From Gulosibacter massiliensis (lineage in GTDB: Bacteria > Actinomycetota > Actinomycetes > Actinomycetales > Microbacteriaceae), in the NCBI GenBank assembly GCA_943325745.2, contig CALPQP020000058.1:1-5570 (forward strand): a stretch of DNA of 5,570 nt, in the 5' to 3' direction. Numbering within the stretch: the stretch's first letter is position 1; the number at the start of each line of letters is the position of its first letter. The translations under genes and the position numbers were made by a program. Below the pieces are notes generated by a model that was not told the origin of the DNA, ran no database searches, and was given only the letters and a program-made list of their open reading frames with translations. Positions 1 to 5,570 of the stretch are shown here, piece by piece.

Positions 1-8
1 CGGCGAGA

Positions 9-962
9 TTACGGTCGACTGGGACGCAGTCGCTCCACGGCGGTAGCGCCAGCGCTGGGCGGAACAAGAACCTGCTGGGTGGCGGTCAACGGATGGTCAT
101 CGTGGACGACGCTCAATAATGCGGTGACGTCGACGTTTCGCTTGATTACCGCGAGCGCCACGGGCCCGTCTTCGAAGTGGTTTCCGGCGGTGGTGACCCT
201 ACCGACCAGGTCGCCCCCCGCCCAGACTGGGTCGGACGCCTCAACAAAGACGGAATCCGAACCGTCCAGGTGGAGCCGCACGAGTCGCCGCGGCGGGTGC
301 CCGACGTTGTGAATCTTGGACACCGTTTCTTGCCCCGGGTAACACCCTTTGGACAGATGGACGGCGGTTCGGAGCCAATCGAGTTCATGCGGGAGGGATC
401 GATCATCGACTTCCGCCATCGATGGGCGTCCAGCGACAACGCGCAAGGGGTCGACGAGGTCTGCGTCGACAACATCGACGCGCGGTTTTTCCCCGGCGGG
501 CAATAGTGTTTCGACCCATGACCATGCGGGAATGCTGGCGTCACCGTAGGTTACTCCGCCGGGGGCGACATTGGGCCATGGATCGGTCCAGGCGAGGTCA
601 CCGAACGCAACAGCGCCACCCCACACCGAGAACTGGGACGACACGTCGGCAGCCTGGACGTCCTCCATGAAGATTCGAGCATCGAGCCACGCCGCAACGT
701 CCACCCCCAATGCTCCGGGGACAACGAGAAGCGTGCCGTGAGACGATTCGAGGACGTGGATGCTGTGTTGGATTCGTCCCTGACCGTCGAGCTCGAGGGC
801 GTCACGCGAGTCTCCGACAACGAGACCGCGCAGGTCTTGACTGAGGGTCGCGTTGAGCACGTCGAATCGGTCCGGTCCCGTCACGAGGACGACACCCGCG
901 TCGATGGAAACCGCTGCGTCCCCCTCCACCAGTCGTCGTTGGTCGACGAAGGGGTTAGACAT
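9..962 (-). CDS. ygfZ: YgfZ/GcvT-like folate-binding protein (Fe-S cluster enzyme maintenance)
   Basis: The 317-aa product carries the family signature KGCYPGQE at residues 205-212, with the conserved cysteine at C207, followed by a basic stretch and beta-rich C-terminus (HPPRRLVRL, about 222-230). An upstream LPHELDWL segment (190-197) also fits the family. YgfZ proteins are cytoplasmic, related to the GcvT aminomethyltransferase fold, bind tetrahydrofolate and help maintain certain Fe-S enzymes; the signature cysteine is important in E. coli YgfZ. The length is close to the usual 300-370 aa, so the gene looks complete and intact. The ATG at 962 lies two bases after the stop of a 36-aa ORF and has no convincing Shine-Dalgarno of its own, so translation is probably coupled to that small gene. 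The family call is secure; the exact client enzymes are not visible. The symbol follows the E. coli family name. Confidence 0.93.
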   Translation of the reverse strand: MSNPFVDQRRLVEGDAAVSIDAGVVLVTGPDRFDVLNATLSQDLRGLVVGDSRDALELDGQGRIQHSIHVLESSHGTLLVVPGALGVDVAAWLDARIFMEDVQAADVSSQFSVWGGAVAFGDLAWTDPWPNVAPGGVTYGDASIPAWSWVETLLPAGEKPRVDVVDADLVDPLRVVAGRPSMAEVDDRSLPHELDWLRTAVHLSKGCYPGQETVSKIHNVGHPPRRLVRLHLDGSDSVFVEASDPVWAGGDLVGRVTTAGNHFEDGPVALAVIKRNVDVTALLSVVHDDHPLTATQQVLVPPSAGATAVERLRPSRP

Positions 963-964
963 CG

Positions 965-1075
965 TTAGCGCTGACCGCGGAAGAGCCGAACGAGAACGAC
1001 GATACTCGTGAAGCCGATCGCGACGAACGCGAGCCCCAACAACGCCAAGAAGAAGATTTCGAACCAGAAGATCAT
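965..1075 (-). CDS. 36-aa single-pass membrane protein, unknown function
   Basis: This is an ORF read from the minus strand: ATG at 1075-1073, TAA at 967-965, 36 residues. The product begins MIFWFEIFFLALLGLAF, stays hydrophobic to about residue 29 and ends in a basic tail, RLFRGQR (30-36). By the positive-inside rule this predicts one membrane helix with its C-terminus in the cytoplasm. Its start lies 4 bases after the stop of the 87-aa membrane protein gene, and its stop lies 2 bases before the ygfZ ATG, so it fills the gap between two genes almost exactly. That placement and the amphipathic design are the main evidence that it is real. I recognise no family. It could be a small partner of the 87-aa protein or serve mainly to couple translation into ygfZ. 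Confidence 0.68.
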   Translation of the reverse strand: MIFWFEIFFLALLGLAFVAIGFTSIVVLVRLFRGQR

Positions 1076-1079
1076 GGGT

Positions 1080-1343
1080 CTAGCCTAAACCGTTACTCAA
1101 CCACGCGACCACGAAACCGACGGCCCCGATGACGAGGCTCCCCGCCGTCGTGAACGCCAAGCGATTGACGAGACCCTTCTTTCGTTGAATCGACAATTGG
1201 ATGACGAACGACAACACGAGCGAAGCCCCGATTGTCGCCGAAATCACCGCGGCCCACTGGGCGGACCCCAGCGTCACCGCGTAAACACAACCGGCGATTG
1301 TCACAATCCACGAGGGAAGAGCGGATGCGATTCGGCGGGGCAT
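1080..1343 (-). CDS. 87-aa membrane protein with three predicted helices, unknown function
   Basis: The product has hydrophobic segments at about residues 11-27, 30-52 and 62-83. The arginines at 3-4 and the loop QRKKGLVNR (53-61) are positively charged, so the positive-inside rule predicts N-terminus in, first loop out, second loop in, C-terminus out. No signature motif or known family is visible. The ATG at 1343 is the first possible start in this frame, because an in-frame TAG lies only 9 bases upstream; a GGAG sits just 2 bases before the ATG, too close to be an ideal ribosome binding site. It is first in the minus-strand cluster with the 36-aa ORF and ygfZ and is divergent from the glnR-like gene. 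Three clean helices with a charged cytoplasmic loop argue for a real gene over a chance ORF. Confidence 0.8.
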   Translation of the reverse strand: MPRRIASALPSWIVTIAGCVYAVTLGSAQWAAVISATIGASLVLSFVIQLSIQRKKGLVNRLAFTTAGSLVIGAVGFVVAWLSNGLG

Positions 1344-1395
1344 GTCTCCATGCTAAACGCGCCTAGACTTTATCGAATCGTGGGAGGGGTGGACC
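1344..1395. promoter_or_regulatory. Divergent intergenic region, likely holding both cluster promoters
   Basis: These 52 bases are all that separates the divergent 87-aa membrane protein gene and the glnR-like gene, so promoters for both should lie here or reach into the coding regions. A plus-strand -10-like TAGACT is at 1364-1369, and a minus-strand -10-like TAAAGT reads from 1372 to 1367, so the two overlap. Neither has a good TTGACA-like -35 at the expected distance. The assignment rests mostly on gene arrangement and the specific hexamers are weak. Confidence 0.35.
1383..1389 (+). promoter_or_regulatory. Ribosome binding site for the glnR-like gene
   Basis: GGAGGGG ends 6 bases before the GTG at 1396. 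This strong Shine-Dalgarno match selects GTG 1396 as the start, which also puts the first beta strand of the receiver-like domain (SRILLLSP) right at the N-terminus as in GlnR homologues. Confidence 0.8.
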
Positions 1396-2055
1396 GTGTC
1401 TCGAATTCTGTTGCTTTCTCCAGCTTCCGCAATGGTCATTCCCGCTCTTGGGTTGCTGCCCCACGACTTAACCGTCGCTCCTCTCTCGCCACAATCGCTC
1501 GCTTCTCACCCCGACGTCGATCTTGTCCTCATCGACGGAGTGACCGACCTGGTCGCGGCCAAATCCATGGCCTCGGTGTTGGCCTCTGCGCAGTTGCCCG
1601 TGCCCGTCCTCATCGTGGTCTCTGATACGTCGTTGTCTGTTCTGGATGGCTCATGGGGAATCTCTGACTTCGTACTGCCGTCCGCGTCTCTCGCCGAAGT
1701 CGATGCGCGAATCCGTCTAGCCGTTCACTCCGCGAGCGGCAACGTCGCAACCGGGTTGAGCCACTCGGGGGTTTCCATCGACGAATCGAGCTACCAGGCC
1801 ACGGCCAGCGGACGACCCCTCGACCTCACCTACAAAGAATTCGAATTGTTAAGGTATTTGGTGGCAAATCCGGGTCGCGTGTTTACCCGCGAGCAATTAC
1901 TCTCAGACGTGTGGGGTTACGACTATTTCGGCGGTACACGAACCGTCGACGTTCATGTTCGCCGACTCCGCGCCAAACTCGGTGACCGGGAATCGGTGAT
2001 CGGGACAGTTCGCAACGTCGGTTACCGATTTGCGCCAACGGGAGAAGACGAATGA
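1396..2055 (+). CDS. glnR: GlnR-type OmpR/PhoB-family transcriptional regulator with atypical receiver domain
   Basis: The 219-aa product has an N-terminal receiver-like domain (about 1-110) and a C-terminal winged-helix DNA-binding domain (about 125-213). The DNA-binding part has LDLTYKEFELLRYL (142-155), GRVFTREQLL (160-169), WGYDYFGGTRTVDVHVRRLRAKLG (173-196, recognition helix about 183-195) and GTVRNVGYRF (203-212). The receiver is degenerate: the usual acidic pair after beta strand 1 is replaced by SPAS, and the switch lysine position reads VLPSAS. An aspartate remains at D47 (VLIDG), equivalent to the phospho-acceptor. LLPHDLTVAPL and the WGISDFVLP segment closely match what I recall of actinobacterial GlnR, an orphan regulator of nitrogen assimilation genes such as glnA and amtB that works as a dimer without canonical phosphorylation. 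No sensor kinase is adjacent, as expected. The TGA overlaps the ppk start. The family is confident; the nitrogen role is inferred from resemblance. Confidence 0.82.
   Translation: MSRILLLSPASAMVIPALGLLPHDLTVAPLSPQSLASHPDVDLVLIDGVTDLVAAKSMASVLASAQLPVPVLIVVSDTSLSVLDGSWGISDFVLPSASLAEVDARIRLAVHSASGNVATGLSHSGVSIDESSYQATASGRPLDLTYKEFELLRYLVANPGRVFTREQLLSDVWGYDYFGGTRTVDVHVRRLRAKLGDRESVIGTVRNVGYRFAPTGEDE
2040..2047 (+). promoter_or_regulatory. Ribosome binding site for ppk inside the end of the glnR-like gene
   Basis: GGGAGAAG lies 4 bases before the ATG at 2052. The ATG shares bases with the upstream TGA (ATGA at 2052-2055), so ppk can be translated both by its own site and by coupling to the regulator. 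Confidence 0.7.
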
Positions 2056-4220
2056 GCGAGACGAACCCCACCACGGGGTCCACCGACGCCGAACTCGACG
2101 ACGATTGGGACGAAGCCCTTCCCGCAAACGACGCCTCGCTCCCCGCGGACAGATTTTTCGACCGGGAATTGTCGTGGCTCGCATTCAACGGGCGTGTACT
2201 CGAGCTCGCGAAGGACGAGTCAATTCCGGTGCTCGAACGCGTGAACTTCCTCGCAATCTTTGCCAACAACCTCGACGAATTTTTCATGGTTCGCGTTGCC
2301 GGGCTGAAGCGTCGCATCGAAACGGGAATCGCGATTCACAACAACGTCGGTCGGAGTCCTCAGCAGGTTTTATCAGACATCCATGCCGCCGCCCTCGCAC
2401 TTCAGGTCGATCATGCTCGTCTTGCAGCGGACGTCATTCGCCCGGCGCTGGAGGCCGACGGGGTCGCCATCACGTCGATAGCCGACCTGTCACCCGCCGA
2501 CCGCAAGACGGTTGACGAATTGTTCGTGGCGCAGATTTTCCCGGTCCTCACCCCGCTCGCCGTCGACCCGGCGCACCCGTTCCCGTATATCTCTGGACTC
2601 TCCTTGAACTTGGCGGTTCGGGTGCAAAATCCGAAGTCGGGCGACGAGAACTTCGCTCGCGTCAAGGTGCCCGCTATTTTGCCCCGATTCGTTGAGTTGC
2701 CCACGTCGGCCGACGGTGTTATTCGATTCCTTCCGCTCGAAGACCTCATCGCCCACCACCTCGGGTCGCTATTCCCTGGGATGGCCATTCTCGATCACCA
2801 CTTTTTCCGGGTCACCCGAAACGAAGACCTCGAGATTGATGAGGACGAGAGTGAAAACATCCTCAAAGCGCTCGAAAAGGAACTCTCGCGACGTCGATTC
2901 GGAGCGCCGATTCGACTCGAAATTAGTGACGAAATGGATGCCGTCACTCTCGATTTGCTCATTCGCGAACTCGGAATGGACGAGGGCGAGGTCTATCGGC
3001 TCCCTGGAATCCTCGGGCTCGACCAGCTTTTTCAGGTCACCGGAGTCGCTCGGCGAGACCTCAAGTTCGCCCAACACGTGCCGACAACGGTCGCTCAGTT
3101 CCAATCGCCCGAACCCGGATTGCCAGCAGATTTGTTTGGAGCGCTCAATGAGGGCGAAGTGCTCGTTCACCACCCCTACGAATCATTCGCGACGAGCGTC
3201 CAGGCGTTCGTTGAGCAAGCCGCGACAGACCCCAACGTGCTCGCCATCAAGCAGACCCTGTATCGCACGTCGGGGGACTCCCCCATTGTTCGTTCGTTAA
3301 TTGCCGCCGCTGAATCCGGGAAAGCGGTGCTCGCTCTCGTCGAAATCAAGGCACGATTCGACGAACAGAACAACATCACATGGGCGAGGCAACTCGAGCG
3401 CGCGGGAGTGCACGTCGTCTATGGGTTGGTCGGGCTGAAAACCCACTGCAAACTGACCCAGGTGGTTCGCAGAGAGAAGTCGGGAGACATCTCGTACTAC
3501 TCGCACATCGGAACGGGAAATTACAATCCGAAGACGAGCCGCACCTATGAAGATCTTGGTTTGTTCACGAGTTCGGCCGAGGTCGGTGCCGAATTGACGC
3601 GGTTGTTCAACGAACTCAGTGGCTACGCGATTGAAAAGAAATTCAAACGGCTCCTCGTCGCTCCACGGTATTTGCGTAATGGGTTGCTCAAAAACATTGC
3701 CCGGGAAACCGAGGCCGCCCTTGCCGGCGAGAAGTCGGGCATCCGCCTCAAAATGAACTCGCTCGTGGACGAAACAATCATCGACGCGCTCTATCGCGCC
3801 AGCCGTGCCGGGGTTCCCATCGATGTGTCCGTGCGCGGAATCTGTTCGCTCGTTCCCGGTCGCGCGGGGTTGTCAGAGACGATTCGCGTGCGCAGCGTGC
3901 TGGGGCGTTACCTCGAGCACTCGCGCATTTACTCGTTCTACAACGGCGGCAAGCCCTCGACCTACATCGGCAGTAGCGACATGATGCATCGAAACCTCGA
4001 CCGCAGAATCGAAGTTCTCATCAAACTCGAGACCCCGGAACACCTCGAACGAATCGATCACCTCTTCGAATTGCACATGAGCGACTCGTCGTCGACGTGG
4101 TCACTCGCAGAGAACGGTGAGTGGACTCGCCACAACGGACTCGCTGGCGAGCTCGCCGACATTCAGGACACACTCATGTCCGAATACACGGCCCGAAACT
4201 CGCGGGGGAAGAACAAATGA
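2052..4220 (+). CDS. ppk: Polyphosphate kinase 1 (PPK1)
   Basis: The 722-aa product is full length for PPK1, which reversibly transfers the ATP gamma-phosphate onto inorganic polyphosphate. The N-terminal domain starts after an acidic, probably flexible leader (about 1-32) with FFDRELSWLAFNGRVLE (35-51) and NNLDEFFMVRVAGLKRR (72-88). The catalytic C-terminal half shows KQTLYRTSG, ALVEIKARFDEQNNI, GLKTHCKL with H465 as the expected autophosphorylated histidine (E. coli H435), and SHIGTGNYNPKTSRTYEDLGLFT. The second conserved histidine is H623 in YLEHSRIYSFYNGG (E. coli H592), followed by IGSSDMMHRNLDRRIEVLIKL. The 158-residue spacing of the two histidines matches the E. coli enzyme (157). No frameshift or missing motif is seen. 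It overlaps glnR upstream and mutT1 downstream by four bases each, so the three genes probably form one transcript. The ppk-mutT1 pairing is also known in mycobacteria. Confidence 0.98.
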   Translation: MSETNPTTGSTDAELDDDWDEALPANDASLPADRFFDRELSWLAFNGRVLELAKDESIPVLERVNFLAIFANNLDEFFMVRVAGLKRRIETGIAIHNNVGRSPQQVLSDIHAAALALQVDHARLAADVIRPALEADGVAITSIADLSPADRKTVDELFVAQIFPVLTPLAVDPAHPFPYISGLSLNLAVRVQNPKSGDENFARVKVPAILPRFVELPTSADGVIRFLPLEDLIAHHLGSLFPGMAILDHHFFRVTRNEDLEIDEDESENILKALEKELSRRRFGAPIRLEISDEMDAVTLDLLIRELGMDEGEVYRLPGILGLDQLFQVTGVARRDLKFAQHVPTTVAQFQSPEPGLPADLFGALNEGEVLVHHPYESFATSVQAFVEQAATDPNVLAIKQTLYRTSGDSPIVRSLIAAAESGKAVLALVEIKARFDEQNNITWARQLERAGVHVVYGLVGLKTHCKLTQVVRREKSGDISYYSHIGTGNYNPKTSRTYEDLGLFTSSAEVGAELTRLFNELSGYAIEKKFKRLLVAPRYLRNGLLKNIARETEAALAGEKSGIRLKMNSLVDETIIDALYRASRAGVPIDVSVRGICSLVPGRAGLSETIRVRSVLGRYLEHSRIYSFYNGGKPSTYIGSSDMMHRNLDRRIEVLIKLETPEHLERIDHLFELHMSDSSSTWSLAENGEWTRHNGLAGELADIQDTLMSEYTARNSRGKNK
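4204..4211 (+). promoter_or_regulatory. Ribosome binding site for mutT1 inside the end of ppk
   Basis: GGGGGAAG ends 5 bases before the ATG at 4217, which overlaps the ppk TGA as ATGA. This favours 4217 over an upstream in-frame ATG at 4121 that would lie about 100 bases inside ppk. Confidence 0.7.
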
Positions 4221-5158
4221 GCAAGCCCGAACCGGTCGTCGCTGCGGGCGCCGTCCCGTGGCGCGTCGTCAACGGGAAACTGCAGGTTCTCGTCGTCTAC
4301 CGGAAACAGCACCGGGACGTGTCGATTCCCAAGGGAAAAGTTGACCCGGGCGAGACGCTTCCCCACACCGCAGTCCGCGAAGTCTTCGAAGAGACCGGCT
4401 TGAAGGTCAACCTCGGGCCGTCGCTGGGCTCAGTCCACTACATTCAATCGTCGAACGGCAAACCAAAGATTGTCCACTACTGGGCGGCGGAAGTCGACCC
4501 CGTCGCCGAAGCAAAATCCAAGTTCGTGTCAAACGACGAGATTTTTGCCCTCGAATGGTTGAGTGCGAAGAAAGCAATCGCTGCGTTGACTTACGAGCAC
4601 GACCGCGAACTGATCGACGACGTGCGTTCGTTGTGGAAGTCGGGTTCGATGGATACCTTCCCGCTCATCATTGCCCGCCACGGCAAAGCAACCGCGCACG
4701 AAAACTGGGACGGACTCGATTCGCTTCGTCCGCTCGCAGCCCACGGCATGCAGCAGTCTCGCGACATCGCGGGCGGTCTCGCCGCGTTTGGGCCCACCGC
4801 GATTATTTCATCTCCTGCAATTCGTTGTCTTCAGACGATTGCGCCGTTGTCCTACAAACTGGGGATGGAGATTCGCGAGTCGGGCAAGATCTCGCAAGAC
4901 AAGTGGACGAGCGAGGGCGATCGCGTTGTCGACTTCGTGAGTTCGCGGTTGCGGAAAGGGGTTGCCGTGGTGATGTGTTCGCACGGACCCGTCATTCCCC
5001 AAATCGTGAGCGAAATCATCTCTCGGACCGGTGGTGTCGTGACCGATGACGCACGCCGGGCAGCGTCACTCGGAACCGGAGACTTTGCGGTGTTCCACAT
5101 CGCCACGAGCGGACAAGGATTCCGGCTCGTGTCGATTGAGACTCACACCGCACCGTAA
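4217..5158 (+). CDS. mutT1: MutT1-like fusion of Nudix hydrolase and histidine phosphatase domains
   Basis: The 313-aa product joins two catalytic domains. The N-terminal Nudix domain (about 5-135) has a perfect Nudix box GX5EX7REUXEEXGU at residues 40-62 (G40, E46, R54, E55, E58, E59, G61). The C-terminal histidine phosphatase domain (about 148-313) has the RHG motif at 154-156, with H155 as the expected phospho-histidine, SSPAIRCLQT downstream, and the second histidine H256 in CSHGP. This architecture and length match M. tuberculosis MutT1 (about 317 aa), which hydrolyses 8-oxo-(d)GTP to the diphosphate and also acts on dinucleoside polyphosphates. The likely role is sanitising the nucleotide pool in the cytoplasm. 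The start at 4217 is chosen because of the ATGA overlap with ppk, the Shine-Dalgarno, and because homologues start just before the VVAAGAVPWR strand. All catalytic residues are present; exact substrates are inferred from the family. Confidence 0.94.
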   Translation: MSKPEPVVAAGAVPWRVVNGKLQVLVVYRKQHRDVSIPKGKVDPGETLPHTAVREVFEETGLKVNLGPSLGSVHYIQSSNGKPKIVHYWAAEVDPVAEAKSKFVSNDEIFALEWLSAKKAIAALTYEHDRELIDDVRSLWKSGSMDTFPLIIARHGKATAHENWDGLDSLRPLAAHGMQQSRDIAGGLAAFGPTAIISSPAIRCLQTIAPLSYKLGMEIRESGKISQDKWTSEGDRVVDFVSSRLRKGVAVVMCSHGPVIPQIVSEIISRTGGVVTDDARRAASLGTGDFAVFHIATSGQGFRLVSIETHTAP

Positions 5159-5283
5159 AAAGTGTCGGGCCGTGGGTTACGCCTCTCGGCACGTTGCCAC
5201 TCGCGGTGGCTCATAATTAATGGAACCCGGGGAATCCGCACGACCCGACTGTTCCAGTGTACGAGTCTCGGCAAATCGTGTGG
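5159..5283. terminator. Convergent intergenic region with weak hairpins, possible terminator
   Basis: The 125 bases lie between the convergent mutT1 and racemase-like genes, where both transcripts should end. One imperfect hairpin pairs 5169-5176 with 5183-5190 (GCCGTGGG with CCTCTCGGC, one T-T mismatch, one G-T pair, 6-base loop). On the minus strand it is followed a few bases on by TTTTT (complement of 5157-5161), so it could terminate the leftward transcript. A second short hairpin, GCCAC/GTGGC at 5196-5200 and 5206-5210, precedes an AT-rich patch (5212-5221) and could serve the rightward transcript. Neither is a textbook intrinsic terminator. Confidence 0.35.
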
Positions 5284-5570
5284 CTAGTTGAGTTTGTTTG
5301 CCCTCGCAAGAACCGAACTCGCCTGCAGGTCCTGGGCAAAGTCGGCGAGGGTCACCGCTCGCTCTAACAGGGCGCTCGTGCCGATTTCGGTCCCGGCGAC
5401 GAGGGTGGTCACACCGTGCGCCTCGATTCGGCAATACGCGGCCGCGCGTTCAAGGGCATCGGAAAGATCTCCGACAAATGCACCGCGCAAGATCTCGTCC
5501 GCGAGATCGCGAATGTCCTCGGGCCCGGTCGGCTGTCGAGCGCCAGCGACAACCTCGTCGATGGTGTTCA
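5284..5570 (-). CDS. C-terminal part of a putative aspartate/glutamate racemase-family protein (5' end outside window)
   Basis: An open frame runs leftward from the window edge (first whole codon at 5568) to TAG at 5286-5284 and gives 94 visible residues. The visible order is a DEILRGAF segment, a helix ERAAAYCRIEAHG, then TTLVAGTEIG and a closing DLQASSVLARANKL. This resembles the end of Asp/Glu racemase-family proteins, where an EEL-x-x-G segment and a helix ending in Gly-Ala precede a strand with GCTEI and a final 'D-(T/S)-x-x-(L/H)-A-x-A' helix. In this protein the GCTE position reads AGTE, so the usual second catalytic cysteine is missing in the visible part. If the family call is right, the protein may be inactive as a racemase or do another reaction. 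The match is from memory of the pattern and is moderate; the open frame to the edge itself is solid. It converges on mutT1. Confidence 0.45.
   Translation of the reverse strand, partial: NTIDEVVAGARQPTGPEDIRDLADEILRGAFVGDLSDALERAAAYCRIEAHGVTTLVAGTEIGTSALLERAVTLADFAQDLQASSVLARANKLN

Noticed and set aside
79..968. Several plus-strand ORFs opposite ygfZ (for example 177-506, 422-670, 738-968)
   Set aside because: Arg/Ser-rich translations without domain features, fully covered by the intact ygfZ frame on the other strand.
1883..2317. A 144-codon minus-strand ORF across the glnR-ppk junction, and other long antisense frames over ppk such as 2769-3173
   Set aside because: They are opposite strongly recognised coding regions, have low-complexity Ser/Arg-rich products with no motif, and arise from the GC-biased codon use of the sense genes.
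4121..4216. A 32-codon N-terminal extension of mutT1 from an in-frame ATG at 4121
   Set aside because: It lies wholly inside ppk, adds residues unlike any Nudix N-terminus, and the ATG at 4217 has a proper Shine-Dalgarno and the ATGA overlap typical of this operon.
5245..5280. A stretch resembling the T-arm end of a tRNA (TTCCAGTGTACGAGTCTCGG)
   Set aside because: No acceptor stem, anticodon arm or GGTTCGA-type T-loop could be built around it.
5220..5291. A 23-codon plus-strand ORF beginning at ATG 5220
   Set aside because: No Shine-Dalgarno, no hydrophobic or conserved pattern, and it runs into the end of the opposing gene; likely chance.
1..5570. Search by eye for insertion sequences, inverted terminal repeats, CRISPR arrays or a defence or biosynthetic cluster
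   Set aside because: All substantial frames belong to recognisable housekeeping families or small membrane proteins, and no repeated units or transposase motifs were seen.

Overview
The window looks like a core-genome segment of a high-to-moderate GC actinobacterium. The gene set (GlnR-type regulator, PPK1, two-domain MutT1, KGCYxGQE-type YgfZ) and the order ppk followed by mutT1 match the layout known from Mycobacterium (ppk1 next to mutT1). The compact spacing and small membrane proteins would suit a streamlined relative of Microbacteriaceae, but that family placement is inference. I see no mobile element, CRISPR array, tRNA or rRNA.

Layout. Positions 9-1343 hold a minus-strand cluster of three closely packed genes: an 87-aa three-helix membrane protein (1343-1080), a 36-aa single-helix membrane protein (1075-965) and the folate-binding YgfZ-like protein (962-9). 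The gaps between them are 4 and 2 bases. A 52-base divergent intergenic region (1344-1395) separates this cluster from a plus-strand cluster of glnR-like regulator (1396-2055), ppk (2052-4220) and mutT1 (4217-5158). Both junctions in the plus-strand cluster are ATGA overlaps, each preceded by a good Shine-Dalgarno sequence. A 125-base convergent gap (5159-5283) with weak hairpins follows. The window ends inside a minus-strand gene (5284 to beyond 5570) whose visible C-terminus resembles the aspartate/glutamate racemase family.

How the genes work together. The plus-strand unit joins a nitrogen-type global regulator to polyphosphate synthesis and to a Nudix/histidine-phosphatase enzyme that cleans the nucleotide pool. 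This suggests co-expression of nitrogen sensing, phosphate/energy storage and nucleotide sanitation. YgfZ supports Fe-S cluster enzymes; the two membrane proteins beside it have no known role.

Nothing here is clearly a previously undescribed system. The points most worth a second look are the 36-aa membrane protein coupled to ygfZ, the direct translational coupling of a glnR-type gene to ppk, and the racemase-like C-terminus that lacks the usual cysteine.
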